The position numbers were made by a program, and so were the translations under genes. A stretch of 39,180 nucleotides of DNA, from contig CAINHS010000143.1 in assembly GCA_903848955.1 (NCBI GenBank), forward strand, positions 1 to 39,180, given 5' to 3'. The notes below the pieces were generated by a model. It did not search any database. It was not told where the DNA came from and was given only the letters and a program-made list of their open reading frames with translations. This document shows, in pieces, positions 29,470 through 39,180 of this stretch (positions are counted from its first letter, which is position 1; each line of letters begins with the position of its first letter). The DNA is from an uncultured beta proteobacterium. GTDB lineage: Bacteria; Pseudomonadota; Gammaproteobacteria; Burkholderiales; Rhodocyclaceae.

Positions 29470-30290
29470 TAACTGGTCCAGTCCACCAGTCCGAACTTCC
29501 AGGTCGCCAACACCATGCAGCCGAAGGCGATGCGGTACCAGGCAAAGACCGTGAAGTCGTGCGTGGCGATGAAGCGCAGCAGCCAGCGCACGCAGAGGAA
29601 GGCCGAGGCAAAGGCGGCAATGAAGCCGACCACCCACATGCCGAGGTCATTGGCATCGAGCAGGGCGCGCTCCTTGTACAGCTGGTAGGCGGTTGCCGCC
29701 AGCAGGGTGGGGATGGCGAGGAAGAAGGAAAACTCCGTCGCCGCCTTGCGTGACAGTCCGAACAGCAGGCCGCCGATGATGGTGGCGCCCGAGCGCGAGG
29801 TACCCGGGATCAGGGCGCAGGCTTGCGCCAGGCCGAGCTTGAAGGCGTCGATGACGTCCAGGTCCTCGACATTGTCGACGCGGATGCGATGCTCGCGCCG
29901 CTCGGCCCAGAGGATGATGAAGCCGCCCAGTATGAAGGTGGTCGCCACCGTCACCGGGTTGAACAGGTTGGCCTTGATCGCCTTGCCGAAGAGCAGGCCC
30001 AGCACGGCCAGCGGCATGAAGGCGACGGCGAGGTTGATGGTGAAGCGTTGCGCGGCAGGGTCGCCGGGCAGGCCGCTGATGATGCGCACGATACGTTCCC
30101 GGTATTCCCAGCACAGCGCGAATATCGCGCCCGACTGGATAACGATCTCGAACAGCTTGCCCTTTTCGTCATTGAAGTGCAAAAGATCGCCAGCCAAGAT
30201 AAGATGGCCGGTGGATGAAACGGGCAGGAATTCGGTAAGGCCTTCGACAACGCCGAGTATCAGCGCTTGAAGCAGCGGGTGAAAATCCAT
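29469..30290 (-). CDS. uppP: Undecaprenyl-diphosphate phosphatase
   Basis: This BacA-type membrane enzyme removes the outer phosphate from undecaprenyl pyrophosphate so the lipid carrier of peptidoglycan can be reused. It has 273 residues. The two catalytic signatures are present: [15 protein letters not shown] (about 16-30) and [18 protein letters not shown] (about residue 165). Several hydrophobic helices fill the rest. It lies 47 bp from the divergent HD-GYP gene, so both promoters must be compressed into that gap or overlap coding sequence. The C-terminal stop overlaps the yqiA-like start by one base. Together with mtgA it makes two peptidoglycan-cycle genes in this part of the window. 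Confidence 0.96.
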   Translation of the reverse strand: MDFHPLLQALILGVVEGLTEFLPVSSTGHLILAGDLLHFNDEKGKLFEIVIQSGAIFALCWEYRERIVRIISGLPGDPAAQRFTINLAVAFMPLAVLGLLFGKAIKANLFNPVTVATTFILGGFIILWAERREHRIRVDNVEDLDVIDAFKLGLAQACALIPGTSRSGATIIGGLLFGLSRKAATEFSFFLAIPTLLAATAYQLYKERALLDANDLGMWVVGFIAAFASAFLCVRWLLRFIATHDFTVFAWYRIAFGCMVLATWKFGLVDWTS

Positions 30291-30337
30291 GGCAGGGGAA
30301 CAATGAGCCCGTCTTTGAAGGGGCTGACGAGTCTAGC

Positions 30338-31570
30338 ATGCTGAAAAAGATCGACGTTGAACATCTGCGCCTGGGGATGCACATCCATGAGCTTTGCGGT
30401 TCCTGGATGGAGCATCCCTTTTGGCGCACCAAATTTGTCGTAACCGACCCCAATGACATCCGCTTGATTGCCGACAGCGGCATCAAGGAGGTCTGGATCG
30501 ATGACGAAAAGGGCCTGGACGTGTCCGTCTCTTCCGCCAGCAAGGAACAGGTCGAAGCCGGGGTGGACGAAGCGCTGATGAACGCGGCGGTGACCGGAAC
30601 GCCGCAGCAGTCGGCGCCGCCTAAGCTGGTGGCGATGGCCGAGGAAGTCCAGCGCGCCGCCAAGATTTGCGCCAATGCGAAAGGCGCGGTCGTCTCCATG
30701 TTCAACGAAGTGCGCATGGGCAAGGCGATTTCCGGCGAGGCGGCGGGCGAACTGGTCGACGAGATTTCGTCCTCGGTGATGCGCAACCCCGGTGCCCTGA
30801 TCAGCCTGGCGCGGCTGAAGACGGCCGACGACTATACCTACATGCATTCGGTGGCCGTCTGTGCCCTGATGGTGGCGCTGGCGCGCAAGCTTGATCTCGA
30901 CGAAAAGCAGACGCGCGATGCCGGCATGTCCGGCCTGCTGCACGACCTGGGCAAGGCGATGATGCCGATGGAAGTGCTCAACAAGCCGGGCAAGCTGACC
31001 GACGAGGAATTCCGCATCATCAAGAGCCACCCCGAAGAGGGTCATCGCATGCTGGTCGAAGGCGGGTCGGTGGGCGCCGTCCCTCTCGACGTCTGTCTGC
31101 ACCACCACGAAAAGGTCGACGGCAGCGGTTATCCGCACCGCCTGAAGGAAGCACAGATCAGCATGTTCGCCAAAATGGGCGCGGTATGCGACGTCTATGA
31201 CGCGATCACCTCGAACCGGCCCTACAAGGCCGGCTGGGATCCGTCCGAATCGATACGCAAGATGACCGAGTGGTGCAACGGACATTTCGACGCAAGAATC
31301 TTCCAGGCCTTCGTCAAGAGCATCGGCATCTATCCCGTCGGATCGATGGTGCGACTGGCTTCCGGACGGCTTGCCGTGGTCACCGAACAGTCCGAGAAAT
31401 CCTTGCTGACACCGCATATCAAGGTGTTTTATTCGACCAAGTCGCTGACTTACATTCCGCCTGAAGTGCTTGATCTGTCGCGCCCCGGCACCACCGAGAA
31501 GATCGTCGCCCGCGAAGACGCGCAGAAGTGGGGCATCAAGAACCTGGATCAGTTCTGGGTGGTTGAGTAG
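30338..31570 (+). CDS. HD-GYP domain cyclic-di-GMP phosphodiesterase (DUF3391-type N-terminus)
   Basis: This is a probable soluble c-di-GMP phosphodiesterase of 410 residues. The N-terminal 100 or so ([26 protein letters not shown]) are typical of the DUF3391 module found before HD-GYP domains. The HD-GYP domain follows: His202/Asp203 in [11 protein letters not shown], then the [15 protein letters not shown] stretch starting at His255 that gives the GYP signature. [24 protein letters not shown] carries further metal-site residues. No transmembrane helix is seen. It is convergent with the YkgJ-type gene, and the two 3' ends overlap by 35 bp. Partners could be the 7TM-GGDEF protein or the pilus system in the same window (inference). 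Confidence 0.93.
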   Translation: MLKKIDVEHLRLGMHIHELCGSWMEHPFWRTKFVVTDPNDIRLIADSGIKEVWIDDEKGLDVSVSSASKEQVEAGVDEALMNAAVTGTPQQSAPPKLVAMAEEVQRAAKICANAKGAVVSMFNEVRMGKAISGEAAGELVDEISSSVMRNPGALISLARLKTADDYTYMHSVAVCALMVALARKLDLDEKQTRDAGMSGLLHDLGKAMMPMEVLNKPGKLTDEEFRIIKSHPEEGHRMLVEGGSVGAVPLDVCLHHHEKVDGSGYPHRLKEAQISMFAKMGAVCDVYDAITSNRPYKAGWDPSESIRKMTEWCNGHFDARIFQAFVKSIGIYPVGSMVRLASGRLAVVTEQSEKSLLTPHIKVFYSTKSLTYIPPEVLDLSRPGTTEKIVAREDAQKWGIKNLDQFWVVE

Positions 31571-31793
31571 CGTTCTCGAGATCCGTCAGCCAGAGCAGGG
31601 CGGCGGCGCGGTTCTCGCCACACATTTCGCCGGACGCTTGCAGGCCGCTGCAGCAGGCCGGTCTTTGCGGGCTACCGAAGACCGCGCAGCGCAAGTCCGG
31701 GGTCAGGTAGGCGCAGGGCTCCCCGGCGGGCTTTCCCAACGAAGTGATGGAAGGCGCGATACAGCACGCGCCGCAACCGGGACGGCAGTCCAT
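31536..31793 (-). CDS. Small YkgJ-family cysteine-cluster protein
   Basis: This protein of 85 residues starts [16 protein letters not shown]. The Cys pattern CxxxCxxCC in the first 11 residues, then Cys in EPCAYL, RCAVFG, PACCSG and EMCG, matches the YkgJ Fe-S or zinc-type cluster family (PF03692). The ATG at 31793 follows the thiC stop by 26 nt, so it is probably transcribed with thiC. Its 3' end runs 35 bp into the 3' end of the HD-GYP gene on the other strand. The cysteine-rich pattern makes a shadow reading unlikely. Metal type and function are unknown. Confidence 0.8.
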   Translation of the reverse strand: MDCRPGCGACCIAPSITSLGKPAGEPCAYLTPDLRCAVFGSPQRPACCSGLQASGEMCGENRAAALLWLTDLENATQPPRTDPGS

Positions 31794-31819
31794 GGGTGCG
31801 CCCGGCGACGCCGGTTGCC

Positions 31820-33921
<2,102 letters not shown>

Positions 33922-35505
33922 ATGTCTGTGTTCCGCATGCCGCAGGCCGTCGTCACGGTTCTGGCCGCTACGGCCTTGATGTCGGGGGCGGGCGGGCCCG
34001 CCAATGCCGCCGACTGGCAACGGCTCGTCACCGGAAAAACCGAGACCATCGAGTTCGACAAGGGGAGCATTTCCCGCGATTCGAGCGGCACCAGCGGCTG
34101 GAGCCGGGTTCTGCTCGGCCGCCAGGTCAATGATCCCCGCGGCGCCTACGACGCGATTCATGCCCAGAATCTTTACGATTGCGACGGCCGTCGTTTCACG
34201 ACGCTGCGTCGCGCCTACTTCAATGGCGATACCCTGGTTCGCGAGGAGGCGGCATCCCGCCAGCGCGCCAACCGGGTGCAGACCGGCAGCATCGACGAAC
34301 GCATCCTGAATGGAGCCTGCGGTGCCCGCAGCCCCAGCCGGACGGCCGGAGTCGGCGGCGACGCCAGCCCGGCTGCGGCGGACATCCAGAACCCGGAGCG
34401 GCCGAACGCCATGCACGCGGACATGCGCACGCTGGCCGAAAACGCCGGGGTCCGCATCGTGCCTGTGTCGGATGCCGCGCCAAAAGCAGTCACGCCGGCA
34501 CCCGTTGCACCCGTTGCACCGGTTGTTCCGGCGGCACTGCCGGCGCCGGCGACCCCCGGTGAAAAGCCGCGCCTCATCGTGCTGCCCGCTATCGACAAGG
34601 CGGCAGCGGATCAGGCGGCGGCGAGTGTCGGGCAGAAGCCTGCGGCCAAGCCGGGAACCAAAGCCGAGCCGGGGACCACTGCGAAAGCCGCGTCCCAGGC
34701 GGCGGCGTCGCCGGGCGAGAGCATCGGCGATCGACGCATACGCGAACTGCAATACGCCACCAGCGGTCCGCGCAAGCCGGCCAGGAAAAAGCCGGCCGAT
34801 GAGCACGCGCAGAACCCGGCGGCTGACATGCATCTGCATTGGGCCTATGACGGCGAGGGCGGGCCGGCCAACTGGGGCAAGTTGCGCAACGACTATGCGA
34901 CCTGCGCCAGCGGTCAGCGCCAGTCGCCCATCGACATCCGCGACGGCATCAAGCTCGGCCTCGAAGCGATCCGCTTCGACTACAAGCTGACCCAGTTCCG
35001 CATTGTGGACAACGGCCATACCCTGCAGGTCACCGTCGGCGAGGGGCTCGGCATGCATGTCATGGGCAAGCGCTACGAACTGGTCCAGTTTCATTTTCAC
35101 CGCCCGTCCGAAGAGCGCGTCGGCGGCAAGGTCTATGACATGGTAATTCATCTGGTGCACAAGAACGACGAAGGCCAACTGGCGGTCGTCGCGGTGCTGC
35201 TGGAAAAGGGCAGCGAGCATGCCCTGATCCAGACCCTGTGGAACAACATGCCGCTGGAGCGCGACATCGACGTGACGCCTGCAGAGCCCATCGATCTGGT
35301 CCAGTTGTTGCCCGAATACCGCAGCTACTGGACCTACATGGGTTCGCTGACGACGCCGCCCTGCAGCGAAGGCGTGCTGTGGATAGTGCTGAAGCAGCCG
35401 GTGCAGGTGTCGGCCGAGCAGGTATCCATCTTCTCCCGCCTCTACCGCAACAATGCGCGGCCGGTACAGCCCTTGAACGGGCGGCTGATCAAGGAGTCGC
35501 GCTGA
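33922..35505 (+). CDS. Exported alpha-carbonic anhydrase with surface-adhesin-E-like N-terminal domain
   Basis: This protein of 527 residues interconverts CO2 and bicarbonate, probably in the periplasm. A signal peptide (about 1-30, ends NAADWQ) precedes a domain of about 100 residues (TIEFDKGSISR, QNLYDCDGRRFTTLRRAYF) like those of adhesin-E or outer-membrane lipoprotein type. A Pro/Ala-rich linker (about 140-270) follows, then an alpha-CA domain from about residue 300. Zinc ligands are His391 and His393 (QFHFH) and His410 (IHLVH). The proton-shuttle His366 (DNGH) and the SLTTPPC loop are present. The second-shell Glu next to the third ligand (ELH in animal CA) is Val here. AAGGG lies before the ATG. 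The gene diverges from thiC and is convergent with the esterase gene. Confidence 0.9.
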   Translation: MSVFRMPQAVVTVLAATALMSGAGGPANAADWQRLVTGKTETIEFDKGSISRDSSGTSGWSRVLLGRQVNDPRGAYDAIHAQNLYDCDGRRFTTLRRAYFNGDTLVREEAASRQRANRVQTGSIDERILNGACGARSPSRTAGVGGDASPAAADIQNPERPNAMHADMRTLAENAGVRIVPVSDAAPKAVTPAPVAPVAPVVPAALPAPATPGEKPRLIVLPAIDKAAADQAAASVGQKPAAKPGTKAEPGTTAKAASQAAASPGESIGDRRIRELQYATSGPRKPARKKPADEHAQNPAADMHLHWAYDGEGGPANWGKLRNDYATCASGQRQSPIDIRDGIKLGLEAIRFDYKLTQFRIVDNGHTLQVTVGEGLGMHVMGKRYELVQFHFHRPSEERVGGKVYDMVIHLVHKNDEGQLAVVAVLLEKGSEHALIQTLWNNMPLERDIDVTPAEPIDLVQLLPEYRSYWTYMGSLTTPPCSEGVLWIVLKQPVQVSAEQVSIFSRLYRNNARPVQPLNGRLIKESR

Positions 35506-35528
35506 GCCTGGCGCAGCGCTGCGCGCGG

Positions 35529-36170
35529 CTAGCGGGCATAGCCGGTTTGCTTCAGGTCCTCGAAGATCTTCGAGGACAACAGCGCGTGGCCGGCAGCGTT
35601 CGGATGCAACTGGTCGCTCTTTAGCCGGGGATCGGACAGGACCTCGGCCAGCGCATCTTCTATCAGCGGCACCTGATGGTCTTTGGCCACCTGGCGGTAG
35701 AACTCTGCCGGCGACAGGCTGTTGAAGGCGGCTCCGGCGACACTGGGTTTCGGCGTCGCCAGCAATACCGCCCTGGCGCCGCTGGCCTTGACCAGCGCCA
35801 GCATCCGGCCCAGATTGGCCGTGGTCTGGCTTGGCGGCAAGCGGCGCAGCATGTCGTTGCCGCCCAGGCTGACCAGGACCAGGGCCGGCGCGTGTTCCTC
35901 GAGCAAGGCCGGCAAGCGCTGCAGTGCGCCGGCGCTGGTGTCGCCGCTGACGCCGGCGTTGATAACGATCCATCCGGTTCGCGCGGCGAGGAGGGCCGGC
36001 CAGGCTTCGTCGGGAGTCACTCCATGGGCTGCGGTCAGGCTGTCGCCCAGTGCCAGGACCCGGGTTCCCGGCGGCAGGGGCGCCTCCTTGGGCGGGTGGC
36101 TGCAGGCGGCGACGAGCAGCAGGACCAGTAGCGCGAGAAGGCGGCACGCATGCGCAGCGGGATTATTCAC
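35529..36170 (-). CDS. GDSL/SGNH arylesterase-lysophospholipase lipoprotein (TesA-like)
   Basis: This is a probable periplasmic lipoprotein of 213 residues with a lipobox VAAC, lipid Cys23. The SGNH blocks are all present: ALGDSLT with Ser44, VINAGVSGDTS (Gly), SLGGNDML (Asn) and SDQLHPNAAGH (Asp and His). The enzyme is TesA-like and hydrolyses aryl, acyl-thioester or lysophospholipid esters. The start is 6 nt after guaC, so it is co-transcribed with it. Substrate preference cannot be read. A 14-bp perfect palindrome GCGCAGCGCTGCGC (35511-35524) separates its 3' end from that of the carbonic anhydrase gene. Confidence 0.92.
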   Translation of the reverse strand: MNNPAAHACRLLALLVLLLVAACSHPPKEAPLPPGTRVLALGDSLTAAHGVTPDEAWPALLAARTGWIVINAGVSGDTSAGALQRLPALLEEHAPALVLVSLGGNDMLRRLPPSQTTANLGRMLALVKASGARAVLLATPKPSVAGAAFNSLSPAEFYRQVAKDHQVPLIEDALAEVLSDPRLKSDQLHPNAAGHALLSSKIFEDLKQTGYAR

Positions 36171-36176
36171 TGTCCG

Positions 36177-37217
36177 TCAGGATTGCCCGAATACTTCATT
36201 CAACTGGCGCGCGACGCGGATGAAGGTGGTCCGCTTCGACAACTCCCTGAGCTTGTGGGCACCGACATAGGTGCAGGCGGAGCGCACTCCGCCGAGAATC
36301 TCCTGCAGGGTATTCTCCACCGGTCCGCGATAGTCGAGCAGGACCTCCTTGCCCTCCGAGGCGCGGTAGTTGGCGACGCCTCCCGAGTGCTTGTCCATCG
36401 CCGTGCGCGAACTCATGCCGTAGAAGCGCACCTTGCGCGCGCCGTCCTGCTCGATGATTTCGCCCATGCATTCGTCGTGTCCGGCCAGCATGCCGCCGAG
36501 CATGATGAAGTCGGCGCCGCCGCCGAAGGCCTTGGCCAGATCGCCGGGCGAGGTGCAGCCGCCGTCGGCGCAGATCAGGCCGCCGAGGCCGTGAGCGGCA
36601 TCGGCGCATTCGATGATGGCCGAGAGCTGGGGATAGCCGATGCCGGTCATCTTGCGCGTGGTGCACACCGAGCCGGGGCCGATGCCGACCTTGACGATGT
36701 CGGCACCGTCCAGAATCAGTTCTTCCGCCATTTCACCCGTCACCACGTTGCCCGCCATGATGGTGATCTGCGGGAAGGCGGCGCGCAGGCGATGGAGGAA
36801 ATCGATGAATGATTTGGTATAGCCGTTGGCGACATCGACACAGACGCAGGTGATGGCGTCGCCGACCTGCTGCTTGACGCGGCAGAACTTTTCGTAATCT
36901 TCGCGGGTGATGCCCATCGAATAGAACACCGTCGATGTTTCCGGCAGGGCGCGGAAGAATCCGGCCAGTTCGTCCTCCTCGTAATGCTTGTGCAGCGCCG
37001 TCGACAGCCGGTATTTGGCCAGCGCTGCCGCCATCTCGAAGGTGCCGACGGTATCCATGTTGGCGGCGATGACCGGTACGCCCTGATAGCGTCGCCCGGA
37101 ATGGCGGAAGACGAACTCGCGCGAAATATCGACTTCGGAGCGCGAGGTCAGCGTCGAGCGCTTGGGTCGAATGAGAACATCCTGAAAGTCGAGCTTGAGG
37201 CCTTCTTCGATTCGCAT
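36177..37217 (-). CDS. guaC: GMP reductase
   Basis: This enzyme reduces GMP to IMP with NADPH, salvaging guanine nucleotides. It has 346 residues, the GuaC length, and lacks the CBS domains of IMP dehydrogenase. The opening [27 protein letters not shown], the catalytic Cys185 in [38 protein letters not shown] and [12 protein letters not shown] are diagnostic. It precedes the esterase gene by 6 nt and follows the glycine-zipper gene on the same strand after an 87-nt gap. A short inverted repeat CGCCGG/CCGGCG in that gap has no T-run. Confidence 0.96.
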   Translation of the reverse strand: MRIEEGLKLDFQDVLIRPKRSTLTSRSEVDISREFVFRHSGRRYQGVPVIAANMDTVGTFEMAAALAKYRLSTALHKHYEEDELAGFFRALPETSTVFYSMGITREDYEKFCRVKQQVGDAITCVCVDVANGYTKSFIDFLHRLRAAFPQITIMAGNVVTGEMAEELILDGADIVKVGIGPGSVCTTRKMTGIGYPQLSAIIECADAAHGLGGLICADGGCTSPGDLAKAFGGGADFIMLGGMLAGHDECMGEIIEQDGARKVRFYGMSSRTAMDKHSGGVANYRASEGKEVLLDYRGPVENTLQEILGGVRSACTYVGAHKLRELSKRTTFIRVARQLNEVFGQS

Positions 37218-37304
37218 GGCATTATCCCTCCCCGCTGTCGGGTGACCTGAGCGGATTCGCCGGCGGGGTTTCTTCGGACCGGCGCGTGGTCTATGAATCC
37301 AGGT

Positions 37305-38054
37305 TCAGCGCGCGACGATGGCGCCGTTGACCAGCCTGATCTTTTCGTCGATGCGCCAGGGCGGCACGGTCTCGGAAGCGATGGTGCGGCTGCTGCCGTC
37401 TTCCATGCGCAGGATGATTTCGTAAGCGACCGTCTTGCGCTGCGATTTCTCGATGGAGTTGCCGAGCAATCCGCCGCCCACCGCGCCGGCGATGGTGGCC
37501 AGGGTGCGGGTGTTGCCGCGTCCGATATTGCTCGCCAGGGCGCCGCCGGCGAGCCCGCCGACGATGGCACCGGCGCCTGTGCCCTGACCTTCACGGGTGA
37601 CCTGGCGCACGTTGGCGACGACGCCGCAGTTGGCGCAGGCGGGCGCTGCGGGAGGAGCGGGTGCCGCCTCCGGCGGTGGCACATAGTCGGGCGGAACGCC
37701 GCTGGCCAGGGGCGGCGGCATCGCTGCCGGGCCCGGGGGGATTTCCTTTTCGATCTTCTTCTTCGCCGGTTTGTGAGTAACCGCCGGCGCTGCAGGGGTC
37801 TTGCTGACGGGAACCTCCTGTGCCGGAGGTATGGCCACCGGTGCCGGCGCTGCGGCAGCCACAGTCGGCGGCGGCTCAGCGGCGGGGACCGTGGCGACGA
37901 TTGCCGGCCGCTCCGGGGCGGGGGCCGGCCTGGCGGGCAACAGCCCGGTCAGCGAAGCGATGCCGGCCAGGGACAGCAGCGTCACAGAGATGCCGGCCAT
38001 CCAGAAGACGGGATGCAGCGCAGAAGACTTGGTGGCGGGTGCGGAAACTTCCAT
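37305..38054 (-). CDS. Glycine-zipper 2TM-domain envelope protein
   Basis: This protein of 249 residues has an N-terminal membrane helix (FWMAGISVTLLSLAGIASL). A Pro/Ala-rich periplasmic linker of about 100 residues follows, then a CANC pair (CxxC), and a glycine-zipper domain (GAGAIVGGLAGGALASNIGRGNTRTLATIAGAVGGGLLG). The C-terminal basic/beta segment reads VAYEIILRMEDGSSRTI. The domain belongs to the SlyB/PcP-like 2TM family, which stabilises outer-membrane protein complexes under stress in some bacteria (family knowledge). A longer in-frame reading through the neighbouring gene is rejected. AAGGA lies 10 nt before the ATG. It is 23 nt after the lipoprotein gene. Confidence 0.85.
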   Translation of the reverse strand: MEVSAPATKSSALHPVFWMAGISVTLLSLAGIASLTGLLPARPAPAPERPAIVATVPAAEPPPTVAAAAPAPVAIPPAQEVPVSKTPAAPAVTHKPAKKKIEKEIPPGPAAMPPPLASGVPPDYVPPPEAAPAPPAAPACANCGVVANVRQVTREGQGTGAGAIVGGLAGGALASNIGRGNTRTLATIAGAVGGGLLGNSIEKSQRKTVAYEIILRMEDGSSRTIASETVPPWRIDEKIRLVNGAIVAR

Positions 38055-38077
38055 GTCGGGATGTCCTTGGCGGTAAA

Positions 38078-38635
38078 TCAGCGTATCGGAGGCGCGGGCG
38101 GCGGGGCATAGCCCGCCGGTGGCGGCGGTGGAGGCGGGTAGGCGGCGCCCGCCGCAGGCGCGGCAACGGCATGATCGACCGGTGCCTGAACCCGGCTGCG
38201 GGTGGCAGCGGAAACCGGCACCTGCTGCCCCTTCGCGTACATGCACTGGATGTAGGCGTTGTCGTAGTTTCGCTGCGTTGCGTAGGCGGAACTCTGGGCG
38301 GCCCCGGCTCCGGCCATGCTGCCTACCAGCAGACCGGTTCCGGCGCCGGCCCCGGCGCCGTCGTGCCCGCCGATGGCGGCTCCGGCAACGGCACCGACCA
38401 CGGTACCGATTACGGCGCTGCGCACGCCGGCATCGACCGCGGCCTGATCTGCGCCGACGCCGCCGATCTGGTGCTGGGCGTACTGGCGACATTCGGCATC
38501 GTCGCTGCGAAACTGGTCAAAGTTTTTGCCGCTCCCCGGCAGGGCCATCACGCTCGGGCCGGTCGGCACCGAGGCGCATCCGGCGAGCAGCAGCAGGCCG
38601 GACACGGCGGCGAGAGAAAACAAAGGCGATTTCAT
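38078..38635 (-). CDS. YMGG-type glycine-zipper lipoprotein
   Basis: This lipoprotein of 185 residues has a lipobox LAGC with lipid Cys20. The next part is RSDDAECRQYAQHQIGG, a stretch typical of glycine-zipper family proteins. A zipper (VIGTVVGAVAGAAIGGHDGAGAGAGTGLLVGSMAG) and NAYIQCMYAKGQQVPV follow. The C-terminus is a Pro-rich tail of about 40 residues. The frame is open upstream to 39046, but the lipobox sets the start at 38635. It lies 20 nt from the upstream small secreted protein and 23 nt from the glycine-zipper 2TM gene. The three likely form one envelope operon. Function is unknown. Confidence 0.88.
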   Translation of the reverse strand: MKSPLFSLAAVSGLLLLAGCASVPTGPSVMALPGSGKNFDQFRSDDAECRQYAQHQIGGVGADQAAVDAGVRSAVIGTVVGAVAGAAIGGHDGAGAGAGTGLLVGSMAGAGAAQSSAYATQRNYDNAYIQCMYAKGQQVPVSAATRSRVQAPVDHAVAAPAAGAAYPPPPPPPAGYAPPPAPPIR

Positions 38636-38655
38636 GATCTGACTCCTGATTGGAT

Positions 38656-39030
38656 TCACGGCTGGCCGGGCGGCTGCGGAGCGACCCTCTGCCAGCCGCC
38701 GGGGCATTCCCTGACGTAGGGGTAATAGCCCTTGGCCGCAGCGCAGTAGTACCAGTAGTTGGCCGGCGCCGCTGCAACCGGTGCGGCAGGTGCCGGCGGG
38801 ACTGCGGCAGGCGCCGCCTGCTGTTCGATATAGACCTGCGGCGCGGGCACCACCACCTGCGGATAGTAGGGCGGGTAGTAGTAGGCGGGAGGCGGATAAT
38901 GCCACGGCCCTCCCCAGTAGGGGCCGATCATGACGCCAAAGCGCACGTGGCCGCCGTGATCCGCCCAGGCGTTGCCGACACTGCCCGCTGCAAGCAGCAG
39001 AAGGGCGATCATCAATTTGATTTGTTTCAT
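38656..39030 (-). CDS. Small secreted Tyr/Pro-rich protein with YYPYV-CPGGW motif
   Basis: This exported protein of 124 residues has a signal peptide (about 1-23, cleavage AWA-DHGG). A Tyr/Pro-rich middle (PPPAYYYPPYYPQVVVPAP) and a short Ala/Pro stretch follow, then the C-terminal motif AKGYYPYVRECPGGWQRVAP. The motif with one Cys and paired Trp occurs in small hypothetical proteins of many proteobacteria (family knowledge, function not known). It is the first gene of the glycine-zipper run, so a promoter is expected between it and the window end. Confidence 0.8.
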   Translation of the reverse strand: MKQIKLMIALLLLAAGSVGNAWADHGGHVRFGVMIGPYWGGPWHYPPPAYYYPPYYPQVVVPAPQVYIEQQAAPAAVPPAPAAPVAAAPANYWYYCAAAKGYYPYVRECPGGWQRVAPQPPGQP

Positions 39031-39150
39031 GGTTCTGTCCTTTCATTGCGCCGGGGGGCCGTCCGGGTGTCCGGACGCCCGCCTATTTCGTGCGGTGAGC
39101 CTATTTGACTCCGTCCGTGTAAGAGAATTGCCCAAAACGTGACGCTCATT

Positions 39151-39165
39151 GTAAGAAATCGTTAC
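39151..39165. promoter_or_regulatory. Palindromic GTAAGAAATCGTTAC upstream of the envelope operon
   Basis: The 15-mer has matching GTAA/TTAC ends, an imperfect operator-like dyad 121-135 nt upstream of the small secreted protein gene. No regulator can be named from sequence. Another dyad, GTCCGG and CCGGAC (39059-39074), lies closer to the start. Confidence 0.3.
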
Positions 39166-39180
39166 CGTCATTCGGCCGGC

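Noticed and set aside
35511-35524. Perfect palindrome GCGCAGCGCTGCGC as an intrinsic terminator between carbonic anhydrase and esterase genes
   Set aside because: A self-complementary 14-mer without a loop or T-run is a poor terminator, and GCGC-rich palindromes are expected by chance in this base composition.
37305-38492. Extended reading of the glycine-zipper 2TM gene from 38492
   Set aside because: The upstream part is Arg-rich shadow of the neighbouring lipoprotein gene. The membrane helix and ribosome site fit the ATG at 38054.

Overview
The window reads as an ordinary chromosomal segment of a GC-rich betaproteobacterium. The best guess is a Rhodocyclales or Sterolibacteriaceae relative. 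The reasons are the gene orders thiD-thiE-hemL beside pilGHIJL, and RNase II family-tonB-aroE-mtgA, together with the overall style of the proteins. This placement is inference from gene order and not a database result. I see no tRNA, rRNA, CRISPR array, insertion sequence or prophage. Genes are tightly packed, with many 4-bp ATGA overlaps.

Region 1 (1-6330) is a propionyl-CoA to succinyl-CoA module on the + strand: the C-terminal part of methylmalonyl-CoA mutase, its GTPase chaperone MeaB, and the propionyl-CoA carboxylase beta and alpha subunits. pccA is flanked on both sides by long imperfect hairpins built from a CACAGAG unit. Region 2 (6347-9439) holds an Old Yellow Enzyme family reductase (- strand) and a 7TM-GGDEF membrane protein (+ strand).

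Region 3 (9448-18919, - strand) is the Chp-type type IV pilus chemosensory operon pilG-pilH-pilI-pilJ-pilL. It ends in a small VOC-fold gene translationally coupled to pilL. That VOC protein looks like methylmalonyl-CoA epimerase, the one step missing from region 1, but it lacks the usual first metal-ligand histidine. Region 4 (19277-22089, + strand) is thiD-thiE-hemL.

Region 5 (22101-28895, - strand) holds a CorA-type channel with an MgtE_N-like amino-terminal extension and an altered GMN motif, then mtgA, aroE, a TonB-like protein, an RNB-domain ribonuclease and a SAM methyltransferase. Region 6 (28906-31793) has a YqiA-like esterase coupled to uppP, a divergent HD-GYP protein, and a small YkgJ-type cysteine-cluster protein.

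Region 7 (31820-39180) has thiC (- strand) with no recognisable TPP riboswitch, diverging from an exported two-domain alpha-carbonic anhydrase (+ strand). A - strand run follows: a small secreted protein, a glycine-zipper lipoprotein, a glycine-zipper 2TM protein, guaC and a lipoprotein GDSL esterase.

Two themes link separate parts. The first is surface motility and second messengers: the Pil-Chp system, a GGDEF protein and an HD-GYP protein. The second is thiamine synthesis: thiC, thiD and thiE at two loci. No single large unknown system stands out. The most unusual points are the CACAGAG hairpins around pccA, the epimerase-like gene coupled to pilL, the MgtE_N-CorA fusion, and the two-domain carbonic anhydrase.
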